Shown one piece after another: positions 26,506-39,220 of a stretch of DNA of 64,000 bases. The stretch is taken from positions 13,529,001 to 13,593,000 of the forward strand of contig JAMPIT010000884.1 of the NCBI GenBank assembly GCA_026261815.1, in the 5' to 3' direction. Origin of the DNA: Monarcha castaneiventris obscurior (taxonomy: Eukaryota; Chordata; Aves; Passeriformes; Monarchidae). Within the stretch, counting starts at the first letter, position 1. Each line of letters starts with the position of its first letter. Both the position numbers and the translations under genes were made by a program. The notes under the pieces are model-generated. The model saw only the letters and a program-made list of their open reading frames with translations, was not told where the DNA came from and searched no databases.

Positions 26506-26527
26506 GGGGGGTGGGGGGGAACTGGGG
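26506..26527 (+). other. G-run motif with G-quadruplex potential
   Basis: Six G (26506-26511), T, seven G (26513-26519), AACT and four G (26524-26527) form a very G-rich 22-base stretch. The seven-G run can supply two tracts, so a four-tract quadruplex with short loops is possible. It lies in an otherwise ordinary non-coding region. Confidence 0.65.
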
Positions 26528-29500
26528 CAAAATATGTTGTTAGAGCCTCTGCCTCCCAGACTTAGACTGCCATGGTAGGCAGCGTACACTGAGAGAGGAT
26601 TACACCGATCCTTCAGGCAAAGCAACAGCTTTCACTGCAGGAAAACTCGATCTGCCTGCCTCAAGCAACATTGTCCTGGTTTGAAAGGAATGACTTTGAG
26701 ATTCATGGCCAGAACAAATACACAAGGGAAAAATCTGCCCCGTTTTTAAGACATAACTATGCAGCTGCAAGTTTATAAAGACTATATATAGTATGTGGAC
26801 ACATGGATGGATACATTTATTGTGGTAAGTCATACCACTGGGGTATTCTCTATGGAGCAACGTAGAGCCTTTCAAACTTTTAACTCTTATAAAAGCAAAG
26901 CCACACAGTTATCCATTTGCATTCCTTTTTGTCAAATAGCAATAAAAGACAATACTCTGAAAGCATTTAGGTATTCCAACAGGAGCGTTCCTTTTAAGGG
27001 GTCCCTGAAAATTTTGTGTCCATGGTAAACAAACACTCCTCTAGTAGCTGCCATTTTCTACCAGGTTCTTGATATGAGATAACAACACCTATCAGCCTAA
27101 CTTTGTCTGTAACCACAGTGAGAGGTTGCCATACCTATTTACAGCACTGGAGAGTAAAGCAAGTATTTGATTACACACAGGCATTTTATCTCCCTGTACC
27201 TAGAGCTCAAGAGCTCCAGGAGATTTGCCAGTTACAGTACAGGATTGTAGTCCTGGGAAAAAATCTCTGCTCTTTCACAGTATAGGTTGTGTTCCTGTAA
27301 ACATATGACCAAGCAAAGCCTTTATTATGTTGGTGCAGTCCCTGAAGCAGTGAGGCTCTGCAAACAGCTCAAAGTGTCCCCGAGATGTTCTCACATAGAA
27401 CAAACCCCACTGCTGTATAATTGAACAGTTGGTCTGAATCTTTCTCAGTAGACCAAATAATTTCAAATGTTCAAATAACTTTGCAAATATAAGCTTTGCA
27501 GAAATGCTATTTTAATTTCCCAAAGGTACTTAAAATTAATTTGCATGTACTTCTGGAAAACAAAATCCAATTGCTGCTTGGAAGTCACAGGAAGTATTGA
27601 GGGCTGGAACAGAACAGTGCAAGCAGTGACTGAATTTACAATATCTTTTCCATGACTGTGTGTTCTTGCAAGCCAATGAGAGACAAACACGGAGCTTAGG
27701 TATCAGTTAGGCTTCTCTGAATTCTGGAAGCAGAACTTAGTGAAAGGATACAGAGACTTCAGTAGCAGGGAGTACACTTGAACAAAATACAGACCTCCAA
27801 GCTGAAAGTTAGGTTTGTAAAATGCTTCTGGCATGGATCTTGAGTTGTTTTTGTGACGGAACACAGTACAGGAAAATTGCATGCCTAACTGGGAGCCTCT
27901 GGTTGTTACATATGACAATAAAGTGAAATCTAATGGCATTCTTTATCAGACAGTGCTTAGACTGAAAATACAGACCTTACTACATATGCTGCCATCATTT
28001 CTAAAATAACTTGTGATCTACTGAACTTCTGCACACAAATTTAGAGGTTCTGGGACTAGTCTCCTAAGAAAGTAATTCCCAAGAATCAGATGTGGTGGCT
28101 ACAGAGTGTGACTTCAGTGAGTGTGGGATGAATAACTACGGTAACAGTTTTCCAATCAGCCTCTTCACCAGCAGTCTTATTTCAGCCTTGTGCTTTGATT
28201 CAAACAAAGCAAAGGCAATATCTCACATGCACAAAGGAAAAAAGAGATATTTCACCTAAACACGAGACACTTCCATGACTCTCAGCACAAAATTCTGCTT
28301 TAAGTCAATTTTAGCATTCAGTTTTTCCATAACCACCCTCAATACACTAACATATACGTCCCACATGCCATTTTTTCAGATGAGCAGGATTGAATCAGCT
28401 TTCCAGACCAAATAGTCATCATTATGAGCTTAAAATTTCCTTCCCACAAATATTCTTTAGCTGCTTTCAGTGACCATTGCAGTCAATCCCTGTAATTCCA
28501 CTTACAATGTAAGTAAGGGAAATTTAATGAGTATATTACTGTATTCACTCCATGCAAACCTCAGATAGAGTTGGAATTAATTTTTAGCTGTAGAAGTCTA
28601 GTCTAGTAACTTTCTTTGCCAGCTATGAGAACATGAACTTCATAAAATCAGACATACAACAGTTGTTACTCAAAAGTCAATTTTAACAACAGTTACCACA
28701 ACACAGGATCCATGAAAAATGGGGCTTTTGGATTTCTAAATGCGACATGGAGAAATGCATGTAAAGACAGTATTTTAAATTCAAACTTCAAACAATGCCT
28801 TTATCCAAAACTGTGTTTGCACTCCTGGAAAAAATATATGCAGGTTCTTTCTTCAAATGATAAAACTAATTTTTGCATAAAATAGCTAAATTTCACAAAT
28901 AATGTTTCTCCAAAATGTTATTTCAGATGTTTTAACAATTTCCCCTTGAAGTCAGATGTAAAATGTGTGATACCTTATAAATTGAAGCTACAGCCATCTT
29001 TTTAACTGAAGTAAGTGAAGTACCGACATCTTGAAAATAGAAAGACTTGTTACAAAAAAGTTTCCTATAACCCATAAGTCTAAACATTGTAGGTAAAGTC
29101 TACATGGAATTTACTCCAGTGCACTGGTCAAATGCTTTATGGCAAAACAAGCTTAAAGGCTGTTGTTTGGGAGAGCTCCATACTAAAAATTAATGGGATT
29201 TAAAAACAGCAAACCATGACAGCTACATCTGCAAAGAGCTGATTAAATCTCACCTGGTTTACATAAAATCTTAGATGTCCAGAGCGCCTCTAGGAACTGG
29301 GGCAAAGAGGAGGTTCTCATCACAAATGCTCTTTCAGTACACAGCATGGCTTCTCAACTGTACTGCCCACCAGGGATAAATGCTATCCAAATTGAAATTG
29401 AGAAGTAATTTGATAGTTGCTCTGAAATTTTAAAGAAAACTCTGAATAAATACTTGGCATCAAATCTGCTCCAGAAGTACAGCCTTTTTTTCACCATTTG

Positions 29501-32500
29501 TGTATTCTCCTAATCCTAGTAAATTTTCTTCTTTTCTCAAAAAAATTGGTTGTTGATTTCTGGCCAGTACAAATTCCTCTGAGGCTGGATCAATATATTG
29601 TGTCACACAACCTCATAAGATTCTCTTTCCTGACCTATTTGTCACTTCAAAGTACAAAACTGAGCTTTTTCCTAATTCGTTGTAAGAATTATTGATGTTT
29701 GAATGTGGAGTCAATGGTTTGCTTGAAGGCAGATCACTCTCTCAGACCACTATTTAACACTTAGAGTTTATGGTAATAATTATTTCTGTCAGAATTCACT
29801 TTAGCCTGAGCTGGAGTCTCAGCTGAGAAAATCCAGATCTCCATTTGTCTTGTTCCTAAACCTCTTCCCTATAAAGAAGCCATTCAGTAAGAAAACACTG
29901 CAATAAGAGCTGGGAAACACAATGTCAGGAGGGTTTGGGAGCATCTGGAAGACTCTACACCACTTATCTGGTGCTTTTCAGAAATACTAAATACACCAAA
30001 ACAACAGGTGGTGCCAACCAAGAGAGTGATAATGAAAAGATTTTGACAGCATTTGTACTTCACCTGTGTCCTTAATAAATTCATAAATTAACAGAATGCA
30101 GTACAAATATGTAAACAGTATAAATTAACAGAATGTGTGTGCTGAGCTGGAGAGGTAGCACAGGCTGAAAAGCAGCACCTGTTTTGAACCAAAATATCAC
30201 AATGAATTTTGTGTCTGGGTCCTAAGCAGTGATTCTAATGGAAAGGTCTTCTACAACACCAAGAAAGTAAATTGAAAGGATAGGTTATTCTGGAGAGCAA
30301 AGAGGTGGGCACTGATGGAGTTATAAACACTGTTAACCACACAAAGTAACACATAAAATGATGAAGAGAAATCCTCAATATATGATATGAATATGGAGCA
30401 GTTCACATCATAACTGAAGAAAAGTCTGTCTTGAAGGACAAGTTTTGGGATGCCAAGCAGTATACATAAAAGGATTGATTGTCTTGATCTTCCAGGGTGA
30501 CTCCTGAACACTTCCAGCGACTAACCAGTGCACATAGGCTGAGAAATCACAGCTGGGGAAAAAAGATCCTCTTGAAAATCCCCATAAATAGTATTTTATT
30601 TAATGGTCAAAAAGCACCTGTGAAATTAATTAGAGTGTTGAATTTTATGGTACAGAAGGCAAAGTATTTTATACTATCTTCATTTCATTATAAAAGAAAA
30701 AATAAAACTATGACAGGAGCAAATTATATCAACATACATATTCTATGATTTCTATGCCAATCCAATAACATGCTTCAGTTCTGATAGTTCTGATTCTATC
30801 GATAATCATTCCCTCTTTTCATTTTAAGCATTCACCAGCTGCTAAAAATGGCAGCAGGTTCTGAAGTTTAGATGTGTCACTCTCCACAGTTAACTTCACT
30901 GAATCTTCTCTTTTCATCCCATTTCACCCTCTCAGATTTCAATTAAGAAAGCACTCACATCTGTGCAAGGATTTTTACCCAGGCCTAAACATTGCTTGTT
31001 TGACCACAGACATCAGACTTTGTATTACTTAAGCCTGGATACTGTAAGTGGTAAAAGTAGCTTAATCACAGAGCTGAGAAGCAGATAAAAATGGCACTGA
31101 GGGTCAAAAGGGACTGAAGTCGCTCATAAGAGGGTAAAGAGGGATGGACAGAAAAAGTTTTGTGGCAGAACAAAAAGCTGAAATCAAACTGTGCAAGTTA
31201 AGAACTACAGCAAAAAGCTACAGAACCTGGCTTCCTTAAAAAAGGACAGTTTCCCAGCAGGGACAGTAACACTGGTGGTCTTCATGAACTGCTCTGAGGT
31301 CAGTAGACAGACGGTATATACAGCTAACTATCACTAACAATTAATTACAGTTATTATTGCAGCGTGACAGCTGGCATTTCTAGTATCCAACATCAGATGC
31401 ATTTTTAAGAATCTGACCGTGCAATAGCATGCAAAATAATTACTGAGCTACATCTCAGGAATCTGTCAGGTTCCTAAATATAGGTCTTTAGTTGCTATTC
31501 TCAGCATGTAAGATACCCTCCCTAAGACATTCTTGAGCTCCCTTATCAAAATCCATCTTTTCATACAGCCGGAAACTTCACCTCTTCGCTCTCATGCTGT
31601 TGTATCAAGGGTGCTTATTATACTTGTCATGACTCTTTATTTCCATCCTCAGTATTTCTACTATATGCAGGTTAACTTATTAAGGATCAAGAGAAGAGGC
31701 TCTCAAGGCATTTTAGTCTGAACCAGAAACTGATGTGTAGAATTTGTATGAATTCCAGTCTCTAAAGACCAAGTTATGCAAAGGTTTCTGGACAACTAAA
31801 TCCCCTTTGAGTATCTAAAGAACTTTGTCCTTGTAGCCAAAAGTATCTGTACCTACCACTAAAAAATTCATTTTGGTATTAAATTTGCCTTGATGTAACC
31901 TCAAACTACTAGGTTACAGCAAAGAAGAATCAAAGACCTTCCTGAAACTGGAAGCTATTCACTTTTGTGGAGCCTCTGCTCATAAGATGTTTCCCAGGAA
32001 AGTTGTTACCCTTAAAGGAAAAAGGTGTCACAGGAAATAATAGATAATCACTCAGTTGCCATTTTCTGGGACTCACAGTTAAACAGTTCCTGTACATTGG
32101 ATCAGCTCAGGACATTTTCAGTACTACAAGCAAGAAGAAACTAATTATGATGTCCAAAACTGACACTTTTAGAATTGTACAAAGGCTTACAAAAAGCTGC
32201 TGCACATACTTGACCAACAAGTACCAGTTAGGAAATTTTGCATATACACAAAGCGTCGCATAGCAAGTTACTGGAACTGAAAAATTGACAGGCTGAAATG
32301 TGTGACTTCCACATGTTGCATAAGGCCAAGTTATTTTGATTAATTCTTCCAGTGTTTGAACAAAGAATTCAATGCTTCAACATCAGCTTAGACCACAGGT
32401 CAAAACAAAATGATACCACTGCATTTCCTCTGAAAATGTTCTTAAAACACATTTTGCAGAAATGCAGGCCTTACAATTTTTCACATGGAATTTATGATAT

Positions 32501-34160
32501 TTTAGTCCTTTCCACTCATTTGTCGTTCTTTTTTAAAGGGAAGGTTGAAGGAAGTAGAAGACTGAAATACAAATTAGTAGTGAAGGAGAAAATGAAAAAT
32601 CCTTTTTTCTTTAGGCATTTTTTTCCTTGAAAAAATATATAGAAAAAGAGGTTTCCTCTCTGTCATCTCACTGTTCAAAATAACTTTTGAAAGGTGTTTA
32701 GAAGCAACATGAAAAGTTTGTTTTGATGTGTTTCAATATTTCTGATCAGAAAAAGACCACAATCTTTTTTCCTGATACATATTCTGGCCTGCCATGTCAA
32801 TGGTTTTGCTATCAGCTACAGTGACTTGTGATTACATTATAAACTTCCAGTACTCATATGTTTTGGACCTACAGTATAAATAACTTCTTTATCTACTTGA
32901 ACTTCTGATGTGCCATTTTCAGGATGAATGTTGCACACATAGGTTGCAATAAGAGGAACTCGTCTTCCTAAATGGATGTTTGAGCATCTTGAAGATTCAG
33001 ACCATGTGTTTCGTCATGGCTTTTAGCTCATCACATTCAATTCATAATCAAAAAAGAAAAAATTTTTAGTAACACCCAGAATTAATAGAATGAAAGGGCC
33101 TGATCGACAGCTCCGGTGATCCATGTGCTTTATCATTCTCAGGAGAGGGGTTGTATGAACACCTGGAATAACCTGTTTAATATCAGGAAATGGCTTTAAC
33201 TGATAGCTTGGCTGTAACTCACCATATGGGCATTCTTACTGCACAGTAAACCTGCCTCCACACTATTTAATTTAATCTATATCCAAAACCAGCATAAGAT
33301 AAAATGTAAGCCAAGCATCAATGTGAAATTTTTTACAGAATAATGATTCTGAACTGTGATCATACCTTGACTTATTTTTAAAATCATTTCCTCCAAGGAC
33401 AAGTCCTAATACGAGATCCATCCCTACATTTTCCAGCTGAGACCAAGCCAAGCCAGCTGCAGACCCAAAAATGGAATTGTGCCTCAATAGCCCTTTAGGC
33501 TCCACTGCTAAAAATGCCAGTGATTGACCTGATTCTGTTGCCCCTCTCTCCCCAGATCCTGATGAGTTGCACATCCCTCCATCAGCTCTCCTGCTGATTT
33601 CAAAGGACTACCTGTATTCCAGACTGAAGCCAAGGGAAGCTGCAAAGAGCAGCCTATCTGCACTTAAGCCTTATGCAGGGTAAAAAGGGTCCCTATTTCA
33701 CCCAAACCTTGCTGTCAGGTGGTGGGGAGCAGGTAGAACCCTGGCTGTGTTTCGTGGCATGCATCAGTCTTCAGATTTGAGCCCACAAAAATATCTTTTC
33801 AATATTAATAACTCCGTAGGAGCCACAGTTTTTTCTACTGCAGTTTTTGGGGTTGGCATGACGAGGTTGTGATCAAGGAGATGCTCTGCAGTGCAGCCTG
33901 TGCAACCTCTTAAATCCTAACCAGAGGTAAGGGAAACTCAGGGCAGGATTCTGGGATTTTTGTAAGACTGACAAGTGGGACCACAGCATTTTTCTTGAGT
34001 ACAACTCTATGGGTGTGGGGGAGAAGGTGCTATTTTAAAAAGCAAGTGTTCCAGATAACTCACCACTCTTGTCAATACCCATTGCAGCTACTTACACTGA
34101 AATACTTTTGATGCAATGCCTCATTATCCATGTACCCGAACATCTCTTTTGCTGGCAGCA
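26528..34160. other. Long AT-rich stretch without supported gene
   Basis: I read this as plain non-coding sequence. Open frames are at most about 100 codons (33272-33574 minus) and none looks like a protein family. A short ATTCTATGATTTCTATG at 30740-30756 recalls CR1 tail units but has no CR1 body in front of it. No tRNA, LTR or microsatellite of note was seen. Confidence 0.5.
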
Positions 34161-34203
34161 TTTTAGAAATAAAAGAAAGAAAAACAAACCAAACCCAACC
34201 CCT
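34161..34203 (+). repeat. A/C-rich low-complexity tract
   Basis: After a short AAAGAAAG lead-in the sequence is made of A-runs separated by C or CC (AAACAAACCAAACCCAACCCC type). Similar tracts occur at 22526-22549, 38089-38176 and about 38846-38866, always A/C on the plus strand and almost free of T. Confidence 0.55.
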
Positions 34204-35569
34204 AACAAAGACCTCTGATAACTTCAGTGACATGGCATGTTCTCATAAATAATTCTCTCTTCATACAGCAGTCTAATGATTATGCAGAAAGATTTGGCAT
34301 CTCTATTTTCTCCTTTTTAAGTCTCACTGACTACAAGGCACCAACATGTTCAGCCGTAATTAGAAGAAATGCTGTGGTCCAATATCCATGACACCTCCTA
34401 GGACAACAGGAAACTCATCTGTTCTCTGCTTCACAAATTGCCAGAACATTTCACAACATAAGATCAACGAGCAGCACAGAAAAAGTTCATCCAAGAACAT
34501 GTCCTTGACATGTGTTTGATGCTCTTTGCTGGGTACTATTTTTTCATGGCCTATTGGAACATTTTTTTTCATGAATCAAATTTTTACAATAGAAATAAGG
34601 TTTTAATTTTTAAATGCACATAAACACACATGGTTATTATAAATATATAAAGTTTAAAAATAAAACCTATTGATCATAGTGAAGAAAGTTTTCTCTCAAA
34701 GTGCAGTGAGATGGTTCTTGCAAATTAAAACAAGTATCTTGCCAGCATTAAACAAAACATTTAGCTCTCATGCTACCTTAAAATGAACCCTATCTAGTGA
34801 AAATCCAGGTCATAGCAGCTCATGGGCCAAATTCAATCTTCCAAATATTATTTAAACCAAGTAACCTTCATGCCTTATTTACAACAGCTCAATAGTCTTC
34901 ATTGTGTTATATTTCAAAGTTTTGCAACCACAATAATAACAACAGTAAAAACCAACTAAACTATGATTAGTTAACAAAATAGTGACCCAGGAGGCAACAA
35001 AAACCATTGTAAAGAGGCATATAATAACAACAAAGCTTAATAAGGGCGTTCGCATCATTATTTGAACTTATTTCTTTTTCACAAACCACAATTATCTTAA
35101 TTCTTTCACTGTAAGGCAAAGTATGAATCATGGCTGAGATCTTCTCATCTCCAGCCTTTTTATCCCAGTGTCTTGTCAAGACAGTGGTAATTTGCATGTG
35201 ACAGGAATATCTTAGAAGAAACACAGCATACTTTAACTTCCCAGCTTGGGAAATAGTTTTTATCATTCAAGTCCATCTTTTCCTTCAACACCCCCTCTCA
35301 AAATGCTCCTACAGCAAAATACCTGATTTTTGTTTCAGTTTTCCAGTATTCAAACTCGGCTGAAAAGTGAACTTTCTGTATCCTTAACTCTTAGTAGAAT
35401 TTAGGGTTTTGGCTTCTCTGTTGAGCTTGGATGCTATGTTCAGATTCTTAGTGTCAACTCCTAATTAGTCAGTCCAAAGGGTCCACCATTCTCCTCTAGT
35501 ATTTTCCTTTCTCTTCCTCCATTTTTTACAAAGAAACATAAACAATGACTCAGGGAAGCAATTCACTCA
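34204..35569. other. AT-rich stretch, no gene seen
   Basis: Very AT-rich sequence lies at about 34560-34690. Minus-strand frames of 70 and 99 codons (34360-34572, 34967-35266) are unrecognised. Confidence 0.5.
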
Positions 35570-35830
35570 GATCTACAGGTGCTTTTCACTGGCTTCATGA
35601 AGGTAAGAGCTAATGCAAATTTTCCTCCTTCCTCCATTGATCATCTCAGTTTTCTTTAATTTTTTTATAAGCAGCAAGTTAGTTAATGTTGGTATTTAAA
35701 CCAATTGTTAAAGTGGTTTAAATAATAATAATTGCAAAAGTTAATTTGCATTTATTCCAGATGAGATGTTTTGTTAATTTCCAGACCAATTGACTCTCAC
35801 TACCTTCATTTGCATGCAGATGTGAGCGCT
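35570..35830. promoter_or_regulatory. Candidate enhancer: three octamer motifs and an inverted repeat
   Basis: Exact POU octamers occur three times in about 200 bases: ATGCAAAT at 35613-35620, ATTTGCAT at 35744-35751 and ATTTGCAT at 35808-35815. Between the first two lies an 11-bp perfect inverted repeat, TATTTAAACCA (35693-35703) and TGGTTTAAATA (35714-35724), with many TAAT/ATTA cores. An AP-1-like ATGACTCAG lies just upstream at about 35546. The stretch is AT-rich, so some motifs are expected by chance; three exact 8-mers this close together are unusual but not proof. Confidence 0.3.
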
Positions 35831-38088
35831 TCTGTCATTTTTTTCAATATTTTTCTTCTGCCTAAATTACTAAAGGCTTTCAGCTAGGGGAAAAAAAAAG
35901 AGAAAAGGAAAATATGGAAAGCAAAATGGCAATTCATGTAAGAAATCAAATCCCAGTAATCTCAAATATTTTTCATTTTCAAAGGAAAATATCAGCTATC
36001 ACCTATATCTGTTTCACTTCCTTTTTTTTCCTCTAAATGAACTTGCAGACAATAGATGACTGTGGCATGGCCTGTCATATCCATCATCCTCAGGACTGTA
36101 TCAGAAACAGACCTGGAGACCATATCCTGAGTTCCTGCCTTTCCAGTTCTGGGAAAATTCCCACCACAAATTAGATTCTGCATCCTCAGTTCACGTTTCA
36201 CTCATCTGTTTCCAACACAAAAGGTTCTGTTTGCTTGGCTGTTTCCTCTTAATCTGAAGCCATAACTTTCAGGTATATGAAATCATGCTCATTTCCAAAG
36301 TGACACCATGCCATGGCAAAAACATGGGCTTATAAATTTCACTGGAGAAACGAACAGAAGAAAAGAACCTGGCCAGGGGAAAGAGGAGATGCCAGTTTTG
36401 GAAACATCCCGTGTGAAAATTCTACAACTTAATTCACATTTTAACAATCTTGGAGTTTGGATTTGAATTGTAAGACTTAGCACCATGCCTAAAGGAGTAA
36501 AGAGAGAACAGAAGTACTGGGAAAAAGAAATAAGGAATGTTCTAGATCAGCACTATGTCTGTGTCATCATTCCACTGTGAAATTTTTTCTTGAAGTCAAG
36601 CAATTAGCCTGTATTATCTCCTAAAGATACATCATCGGTGACACAAAAACAACCTCTATTTGCTTCCTACCAGGCACAGCCAACAGGTTTTTTTTCCAAT
36701 TTATTTTTAAAATCATCAGCAGGTGTTCCAAAGCAGGGGAGAATAGTGCACCCATTATAAGTACATTCAGTCACCTCTCACAGCCTCCCCAATCAGCTCC
36801 ATCTCCTGAAGCCTGGGACAGAGAGTGTAAGTGCTCACTGGGAAAGTTTCCATATTCCTAAAACAGTGAGTCATTCAACAGTTGTTTTCAACAGGATCTG
36901 AAAGTGTGCCACCAACAACACTAAGGTCATCTTCGAGTGCTCACCAGTGAAACACACACAGAAAAAAAGCAGACATGTTTGCAGCAGAAAGTTTAATATT
37001 TCTTGACATCTCACTACTTACACGGCCCTCACAACCTTAATATAAAGACCCCAGAATCATTAATGGATTCATGGATATTACCCCCCCCATCACCCCTGCT
37101 AACAGGGTTATCTACATTTTGCAAATGGAGAAACCAAACGAAGAAGTTAAAAACAAAAAAGTCTTCTTGAAAGCTACAGAAAGGATATGATGATTTAAAA
37201 TATGACAACAAATCTCTGGAGTCTCATGTTTAAAAGCTTTATGAAAACATGAAAATAGGGCTAGATAATGTTTTCCTGAAAATATCAAACTTCCAGAATG
37301 AAAAGAAGGGTTTTTATCCATCCACACCTTCTATGCATATTGATGGGCTTTTTTAATATAAAGCTCCATATATTAATCAAAATCATTCTGTGTCTCACTC
37401 AGGACAAGATAACCATGAGGTTGTTGAATCTATGTAGTTTGATATTGATCTTGCTTATTACAAGATCACAGTCCCAGTCCTGTTGGGTTTCCTCTGGTGT
37501 TGTCCAAATCACTACAGAACACAAAGACAGGCATTACCCAAGGAACTCACAGACAAAGTGTAGAAGGTTTAGTGTCAGTCCTGCCTTCAGGCCATGGAAT
37601 ATATTCACTGTCTTCTCAACCTCTCTGCTGTGTTTCTGCAGCCTTATCAGAACTTCAAAGTTTACCTTCCTGTTTCTGAAGTTACAACGTCTCCCATAGC
37701 TTTAAAATCACTGTCAGGTTTTTCTCAAAAACTTCTAGCAAAAGAAAAAAATTATGAGAAAAAGTAACAGCAGGTGTCTTATTCATGATGTATGACATAT
37801 TCCTTTGTTGAGACCCATTCTTTTATATAACAATCAAACTGAAAACTGTATGTTTTCATTAAGGAGAGTCCCAGAATTAAAATAGGAATTGGTATCAGCC
37901 AAATAAATATCTCTTCACAGAACTTTCACAGTCTGCCTGCTGGGCACAGCATGAGAAAGTCAATAATGTTAGGGAGACAAGAAGTATCTTAGGTTCTCCT
38001 CACCTACCTATTGGTACTGCAATAGAGTCCTCAGGTTTGGCATTCATCTTGGCCAGCTAAGCCACCTAAAAAACATTCCCTGTGGGGG
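35831..38088. other. Non-coding stretch, no gene seen
   Basis: The largest frame is 133 codons on the plus strand (37298-37699). Its translation has a hydrophobic first half and no recognisable domain, with an overlapping 60-codon frame in another phase. A run of eight C is at about 37081-37088. No repeat element was identified. Confidence 0.5.
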
Positions 38089-38176
38089 AAAAAAAACAAA
38101 ACCCAACCCAAAACTAACCAAACAAAAAAGCCCAACAAAAACAACAACAGAAAAAGCCCACAAAAAATCCCAAAAT
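38089..38176 (+). repeat. A/C-rich low-complexity tract
   Basis: About 90 bases consist almost only of A and C in CAAAA, CCAAA and CAACAA-type units, with essentially no T on the plus strand. It ends about 65 bases before the CR1 piece at 38240, but the two are separated by ordinary sequence and no link between them is shown. Confidence 0.75.
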
Positions 38177-38239
38177 ACAGTGAGAATATTAAAGAAGCAA
38201 TTCTTCCTGTTGTAAAATACTACTCAAGACAGAAAGAAA

Positions 38240-38646
38240 GGATCAGAGGGCCGGAGCACCAGTCCTGTAAAGATTGTGAGAGAGTTGGGGCTGTTCAGCC
38301 TGGAGTAGAGAAGGCTCTGGGGAGATCTTACGCACTTTTCAGTACCTAAAGGGATTTTGCAGGAGAGGGACTTTTCTTCAAAAGGGAATGTAGTGATAGG
38401 ATATGTAGGAATGGCTTTAAACTGAAAAGGGGTAAGTTTAGATCAGAGATAAGGAAGAAATTCTTCACTGTGAGGGTGGTGAGGCCCAAGCACAGTTTGC
38501 CCAGAGAAGCTGTGACTGCTCCATCTCCCGCAGTGTTCAATGCCAGGCTGGGTGGTTTAGTGGAAAGTGTCTCTGCCCAGGGCAGGGGCATCGCACTGGA
38601 TGATCTTTAAGATCTCTTTCAACCCAAACCATTCCATGACTCTTCA
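38240..38646 (+). mobile_element. CR1 LINE, 5'-truncated 3' fragment
   Basis: This is the last 400 bases of a CR1 retrotransposon in plus orientation. Clear landmarks are 'GGGGCTGTTCAGCCTGGAG' (from 38288), 'ATAAGGAAGAAATTCTTCAC' (from 38450), 'GAGGGTGGTGAGGCCC' (38472-38487), 'TTGCCCAGAGAAGCTGTG' (from 38498) and 'GATGATCTTTAAGATC', followed by 'CAACCCAAACCATTCCATGA' near the end. These correspond to the C-terminal ORF2 coding sequence and the 3' untranslated tail. The copy is truncated at its 5' end, as is usual for CR1, and has small internal deletions, so nothing is coded. An 81-codon frame on the opposite strand here is an antisense shadow. Confidence 0.95.
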
Positions 38647-39220
38647 TCCAGTAATTTCTTTCTGTACAGTTTTACAGCAGATTGATGGCTAATTGAGATT
38701 GTAGCCTTTGGGCAGCTAATCTGAGGTTTCATCAATTCCTTCCCAAGAAATTAGGGGGAGCTGGCATATTCTAATCTGGTGAATCTTCCTGACTTCTTTC
38801 TGGTTCCAGCAGTTGTGCTTTTCAACCACAGATAGAGGAGAAGTAAAAAACAAACCAAAAACAGAGGAATGGAATCATTTGATATACAGCTTCTCATGAG
38901 AGATGTCTGGATCTATAATTTATATTTATTTTTTGAAAATGTATTACCCAAAATCGAAGTTGCAGAGCGAATGCCTAAACCAACAGCATGTAATACAGAA
39001 CCACCGGGCAAATCTTTAAACTTTGCCTGATAAAATGAGAATAAAAATGAGAGTAAACATCATTTAACCTAGAAATTCAAAGCTACTCAGTCTTGTTTCT
39101 TTTTTCGCCTTAGCAAGCTTGAATATCGCTCTGAGCTTCCCAGCTTTACTGGAGAACTGTTGCTCTTCGGCTTTGACCCGCACAAGAGCAGCCTGATGCT
39201 ATAGGGCAGCCTGTTCAATT
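38647..39220. other. Non-coding stretch between CR1 and CpG island
   Basis: AT-rich sequence with an A/C-rich patch at about 38846-38866. CpG density starts to rise near 39120. No gene was seen. Confidence 0.5.

Noticed and set aside
30740..30756. ATTCTATGATTTCTATG resembling CR1 terminal units
   Set aside because: No CR1 3' sequence precedes it, so two near-units are best explained as chance.
37298..37699. 133-codon plus-strand frame with a hydrophobic first half
   Set aside because: No domain, no promoter or splice context, and an overlapping frame in another phase. The hydrophobic content fits T-rich sequence read in that phase.
38346..38591. 81-codon minus-strand frame
   Set aside because: It is the antisense of a recognised CR1 fragment.
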